Below, one piece after another: positions 14,677 through 17,089 of a stretch of DNA of 17,089 bases. Position numbers and translations under genes: made by a program. Source of the stretch: an uncultured Oscillospiraceae bacterium (GTDB taxonomy: Bacteria > Bacillota > Clostridia > Oscillospirales > Acutalibacteraceae); the NCBI GenBank assembly GCA_902495835.1, contig CABUYS010000020.1, positions 1-17,089 on the forward strand, written 5' to 3'. Position 1 is the stretch's first letter. Every line of letters starts with the position of its first letter. A model generated the notes under the pieces. It saw only the letters and a program-made list of their open reading frames with translations. It made no database searches and was not told the origin of the DNA.

Positions 14677-15198
14677 GTGGAATTATGGGGTTTTTATACG
14701 GAAAATAGAGTAAAGACGAGAGAAATTTATGTCCGAGGCAACCCAATTCCAAAAAACAGATATCATTTGGTTGTTAGTGTTTGGATTAAAAATTCTGACG
14801 GAAAGTATTTGATTTCACAGCGTTCTGAAAACAGGCAAATAAATCCGCTCAAGTACGAGTGCGTAGGCGGTTCGGTTCTTAAAGGTGAAAGCAGTATTGA
14901 CGGTGCAATTCGTGAATCGAAAGAAGAAGTAGGTATAGATTTATCGCCTAAAGCAGGAAAGCTTATTTTTTCAAATGTGCGTAAAAAATTTGGCGGAAAG
15001 ATTTTTAATGACATACAGGATGTGTGGATTTTTAAGTATGATGGCAAAATAAATTTAAACAACGCAACTACTTGTGAAGTAAAAAAAGCTTCGTTTATGA
15101 CCGTTGAAGAGATTAATGAATTGTTTAATAAAAATATGATGGTGTCTACTTTGTCTGTAGTTTTCAATAAGGTTATAGAATATTCTTATACGGATTAA
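14677..15198 (+). CDS. NUDIX hydrolase (isopentenyl-isomerase-like N-terminus)
   Basis: A 173-aa NUDIX protein. Residues 65-87 form a complete Nudix box (G65, E71, R79-E80, E83-E84, G86; GGSVLKGE…RESKEEVGI). The N-terminal YVRGNPIPKNRYHLVVSVWI segment is typical of NUDIX proteins annotated as IDI- or YfcD-like, meaning that they share its layout, not necessarily isomerase activity. The start is GTG 14677, 6 bases after GGAGG (14666-14670). It is the second gene of an operon with the HD protein. Its message ends at the terminator at 15288. Substrate is unknown. It is not closely similar to the NUDIX protein at 8365. Confidence 0.9.
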   Translation: MELWGFYTENRVKTREIYVRGNPIPKNRYHLVVSVWIKNSDGKYLISQRSENRQINPLKYECVGGSVLKGESSIDGAIRESKEEVGIDLSPKAGKLIFSNVRKKFGGKIFNDIQDVWIFKYDGKINLNNATTCEVKKASFMTVEEINELFNKNMMVSTLSVVFNKVIEYSYTD

Positions 15199-15282
15199 AG
15201 TTTGTAAATTTAATTTTTATATAATTATTTATTCTAAAATATTATGTAAATTATATGGTACAAATTTTACTTTTAAAACGTA

Positions 15283-15310
15283 AAAACCGGCACAATCGTG
15301 CCGATTTTCT
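15283..15310 (+). terminator. Terminator of the HD-NUDIX operon
   Basis: CGGCAC (15288-15293) and GTGCCG (15298-15303), loop AATC, then ATTTT. Flanking A's upstream and T's downstream extend the stem, so it may also serve the convergent DUF1796 gene. Confidence 0.8.
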
Positions 15311-15386
15311 GTTATTTATTTTTTGGAGATATCAGGAAAATCTCAAGGTAAACTACTGATCTAAAATAGAAGTTTTAATCTTATGA

Positions 15387-16325
15387 TTAATATAATTCAG
15401 CTTCTGATTTGTCCTTTAAATTTTTTTCATTTACTTTAATATTGTTCATAATTTTTTTCCAGCAGTCGGGATTGCCTTCCCACTGAGGGAATTTTTTTTC
15501 GTCTTTAATCGGAGGTACGTCTTTGAAGGTAAATTGAATAATTCTCAAGTTTTCATTTTCAAATAATACGCTCCTTTGGAAGTCGGGTATATCTTCATCA
15601 ACTACATTGATTACAGTGATTTTTTTATTAGGGTAAATTTTTGAAAATTTTTCAATAAAATTTATCAGTTCTTTATCTGATGCATCTTTTCTGTTGCAAA
15701 TAAGCCCGATAGAATGTGAATTTTCCAGTATGTTATGTAATTTTTCCGCTCTTCCAAGCATCATTGTTCTGAACTTTTTGTGTTCCGATTCCAGAGGTTC
15801 ATCTTTTTTGAAATGGTGGATTGAAATAACTCCGTTTTTGGTGTCTTTTACAAATTTATGATTATAGCAGTACTTGTTTGGAATCTCTTCTATGTTTTCA
15901 AAAAAATCCGCAAATTTAGTTTCGAAAAAGTGAATTGCCGTTTCTAAAGAATAAGACATCATCCAGTCTAAAGGAAAAGCGCTGATACGCAGATTGTTTT
16001 TCCTTAGATATTGACAAGGTCTGCAAGCTTCTCCAATCGGAATCATACAATCAACTTTGATTTTTTCGCTTTTGATTTCATTTTCTTTTTTATCTTTTTT
16101 GTCGTTACAGACTTGTGATACAGTAACTGAATTATCCGTTTGATTATTTTCGGTTGTGTTTTCATTTTTTTCGTCTTTTTCATCTTTTTCGTCGTTACAG
16201 ACTTGTGACACAGTAACTAAATTATCTGTTTGATTATTTTCAGTTGCATTTTCTTTTTTAGCGTCTACATTTATAAATAAGCATCCTAATAATATCATGC
16301 ATAAAGTTTGTTTAACATTTAGCAT
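15387..16325 (-). CDS. Secreted DUF1796-family putative papain-like cysteine peptidase with N-terminal repeats
   Basis: A 312-aa protein. Residues 1-22 look like a signal peptide (QTLCMILLGCLFINVDA); C15 in LLGC could also make a lipobox, so it may be a lipoprotein. Residues 25-80 are a low-complexity linker made of a 30-residue unit repeated twice: ATENNQTDNLVTVSQVCND then a DEK/KDK-rich stretch. Residues 92-285 are the DUF1796 domain (PF08795, named papain-like): MIPIGEACRPCQYLRK with candidate Cys101, AFPLDWMM at 116-123, and ISIHHF with His170/His171. The family name reflects fold prediction; activity is not shown. The ribosome site AGAGGATG precedes ATG 16325. It has its own promoter. 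In other bacteria DUF1796 proteins often accompany surface-glycan gene clusters; here only decayed genes adjoin it. Confidence 0.85.
   Translation of the reverse strand: MLNVKQTLCMILLGCLFINVDAKKENATENNQTDNLVTVSQVCNDEKDEKDEKNENTTENNQTDNSVTVSQVCNDKKDKKENEIKSEKIKVDCMIPIGEACRPCQYLRKNNLRISAFPLDWMMSYSLETAIHFFETKFADFFENIEEIPNKYCYNHKFVKDTKNGVISIHHFKKDEPLESEHKKFRTMMLGRAEKLHNILENSHSIGLICNRKDASDKELINFIEKFSKIYPNKKITVINVVDEDIPDFQRSVLFENENLRIIQFTFKDVPPIKDEKKFPQWEGNPDCWKKIMNNIKVNEKNLKDKSEAELY
16101..16253 (-). repeat. 90-bp tandem duplication inside the DUF1796 gene
   Basis: Blocks at 16101-16163 and 16191-16253 both start GTCGTTACAGACTTGTGA and differ by only a few bases over 63 positions; the period is exactly 90 bases (30 codons), so the reading frame is kept. 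The segment encodes the Asn/Gln-rich QVCND repeats plus a variable acidic-lysine spacer. Confidence 0.9.
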
Positions 16326-16358
16326 TATTAATCATCCTCTTTGGCGTTTATAAGATAA

Positions 16359-16367
16359 ATTATACCA
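16359..16367 (-). promoter_or_regulatory. Extended -10 promoter of the DUF1796 gene
   Basis: On the minus strand TGG TATAAT (16367-16359) makes an extended -10 box, 34 bases before the start. A TTTAAA lies at 16-base spacing. No strong -35. Confidence 0.5.
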
Positions 16368-16498
16368 CAAAAAATATTTTTTTAAATAAATATCTGTTAA
16401 ATGAAATATATAAATTTAAGCAATTAACAAAATAAGTTACTAAAAATGAAAAAATAGGTTTGAAAATCTATTAATATTTACATTCTGAACTAATATGC

Positions 16499-16717
16499 TC
16501 AAAGTTTTTTGTGTGGTAATAAAATAAATTTATTCTTTAAATTTCGTATTTTATGATTTTCTACGTGATAAACATCCTCAAAAAGGTGTATTTCTTCAAC
16601 AGTAAAAAATTCTGCACTAATAATGGCCCATAAATAAAGATTTTCAGGTTTAGGGCGTGCGAAAAGATTGCTACTCGCCGCAAATAATGGGTTTATGCTG
16701 TTAAATTTTAATTGTTT
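16499..16717 (-). pseudogene. Start-less 72-codon coding fragment (decayed gene)
   Basis: The minus strand is open for 72 codons with no start, from TAA at 16718-16720 to TGA at 16499-16501. The sequence looks like real protein: NPLFAASSNLFARPKPENLY, then WAIISAEFFTVEEIHLFEDV, then a tail ending LLPHKKL. Composition is less AT-rich than the flanks. It has no ribosome site or start, so it is a gene tail whose head has been lost or frameshifted. The family is not recognised. Confidence 0.5.
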
Positions 16718-16734
16718 TTATAATTTGTCTTATT

Positions 16735-16824
16735 TCAACTTGCTTTTATTTTTTCAAATATTTCACAAAAACTTGCAGGTTCATTTAGCAATAAATCTTT
16801 ATAATATTCCTGTGCATTTGCATT
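16735..16824 (-). pseudogene. Second short coding fragment of a decayed gene
   Basis: A 29-codon minus-strand frame (NANAQEYYKDLLLNEPASFC, then EIFEKIKAS) runs into TGA at 16735-16737, with TAA just upstream at 16825-16827. It looks like the C-terminus of some enzyme; the parent is not identified. A further upstream scrap (YEQKVSF) sits near 16870. With the piece at 16499, this suggests a chewed-up gene or two between the DUF1796 gene and the IS copy. The rest of 16368-16930 shows nothing else. Confidence 0.4.
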
Positions 16825-16929
16825 TTAATTTTATTCGCATGCTATATTCAAGATTAAAAACTTACTTTTTGTTCATATTTTAAGCTATACTTAATTATGC
16901 AATTTTGGTATTTTTCTACATAATAAAGA

Positions 16930-17089
16930 TCTACCCCTCATAGGGGGGTGGTATTTCCTTTTCGGGCATAGCTTTAATACTACGATCAAGCCACAAGTAG
17001 CTTCCTTATTGGCCTGACAGTCATGCATTTGTTACTTGCTACCCTTTAAAAGGGTCTCTTTTGGATCAAATAAACTTAATTGAGCACTT
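16930..17089 (-). mobile_element. Right end of a second copy of the IS200-like element (truncated by window end)
   Basis: Read on the minus strand, this is the tail of tnpA plus the right end. It matches 12853-12931 almost exactly through the stop codon and about 20 bases beyond, then diverges, but keeps the same layout: a GCTAC/GTGGC hairpin, GTAGTATTAA, GCTAT and a terminal CCCCT/AGGGG hairpin (16935-16947). The element is inverted relative to the copy at 12313. Its border is near 16930. Confidence 0.8.
17032..17089 (-). CDS. tnpA: C-terminal tail of IS200-type transposase TnpA (partial)
   Basis: The last 18 codons (SAQLSLFDPKETLLKGSK, stop at 17032-17034) are identical in protein to the end of the frameshifted tnpA at 12438-12910. 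Whether this copy is intact cannot be seen, since the window ends. Confidence 0.8.
   Translation of the reverse strand, partial: SAQLSLFDPKETLLKGSK

Noticed and set aside
16668..16883. 71-aa plus-strand ORF, F/L/N-rich
   Set aside because: It is antisense to the coding-like minus-strand fragments and has no ribosome site.
1..17089. CRISPR array, retron, toxin-antitoxin or other defence island
   Set aside because: No regularly spaced repeats, reverse transcriptase, nuclease or paired small toxin-like genes were found.

Overview
The window looks like a chromosomal segment of a low-GC, strict-anaerobe-type Firmicute of the class Clostridia (a Peptostreptococcaceae- or Tissierellia-like bacterium is my best guess). 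The reasons are AT-rich intergenic DNA, strong AAGGAGG-type ribosome sites, TTG/GTG starts, a type III glutamine synthetase, Csp/clostridial-type subtilases, a DUF1796 papain-like protein and IS200-type transposase remnants. Both window ends fall inside IS200-like elements. This is what a contig broken at dispersed repeats looks like, although it could be coincidence.

Layout. Positions 1-200 are the tail of one IS200-like element. At 265-423 there is a second, headless-and-tailless N-terminal tnpA remnant. Positions 502-3982 hold two tandem, co-oriented S8 subtilases with intact D-H-S triads. Then come a minus-strand YfiH/PgeF laccase-domain protein (4141-4968), a divergent membrane-anchored alpha/beta hydrolase (5115-6065), minus-strand glutamine synthetase III (6070-8160), a NUDIX hydrolase (8365-8817) and a convergent TspO/MBR membrane protein (8822-9286).

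Positions 9300-10750 are an accessory, decayed patch. It has a start-less mini-ORF, one intact 97-aa protein that resembles small Firmicutes phage proteins, its terminator, and a ~156-bp block (terminator hairpin plus flanking sequence) repeated once ~380 bp downstream. Short minus-strand frames here look like gene debris. I read it as a prophage or mobile-element relic.

Positions 10805-12259 encode a secreted class C-type serine hydrolase with its own promoter and terminator. A complete but frameshifted IS200-like element follows (about 12313-13015), then a zinc-ribbon/TM2 membrane protein, an HD-domain phosphohydrolase plus NUDIX hydrolase operon (13942-15198), and a minus-strand secreted DUF1796 papain-like protein with a 90-bp tandem duplication (15387-16325). 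Decayed minus-strand gene pieces (16499-16824) and the right end of another copy of the IS200-like element (minus strand) finish the window.

The genes are mostly single-gene units with individually recognisable promoters and terminators. The only convincing operons are the subtilase pair and the HD-NUDIX pair. I do not see a coherent multi-gene defence or novel system. The most unusual items are the 156-bp repeat patch, the structurally conserved but sequence-divergent right ends of the IS copies, and the repeat-bearing DUF1796 protein.
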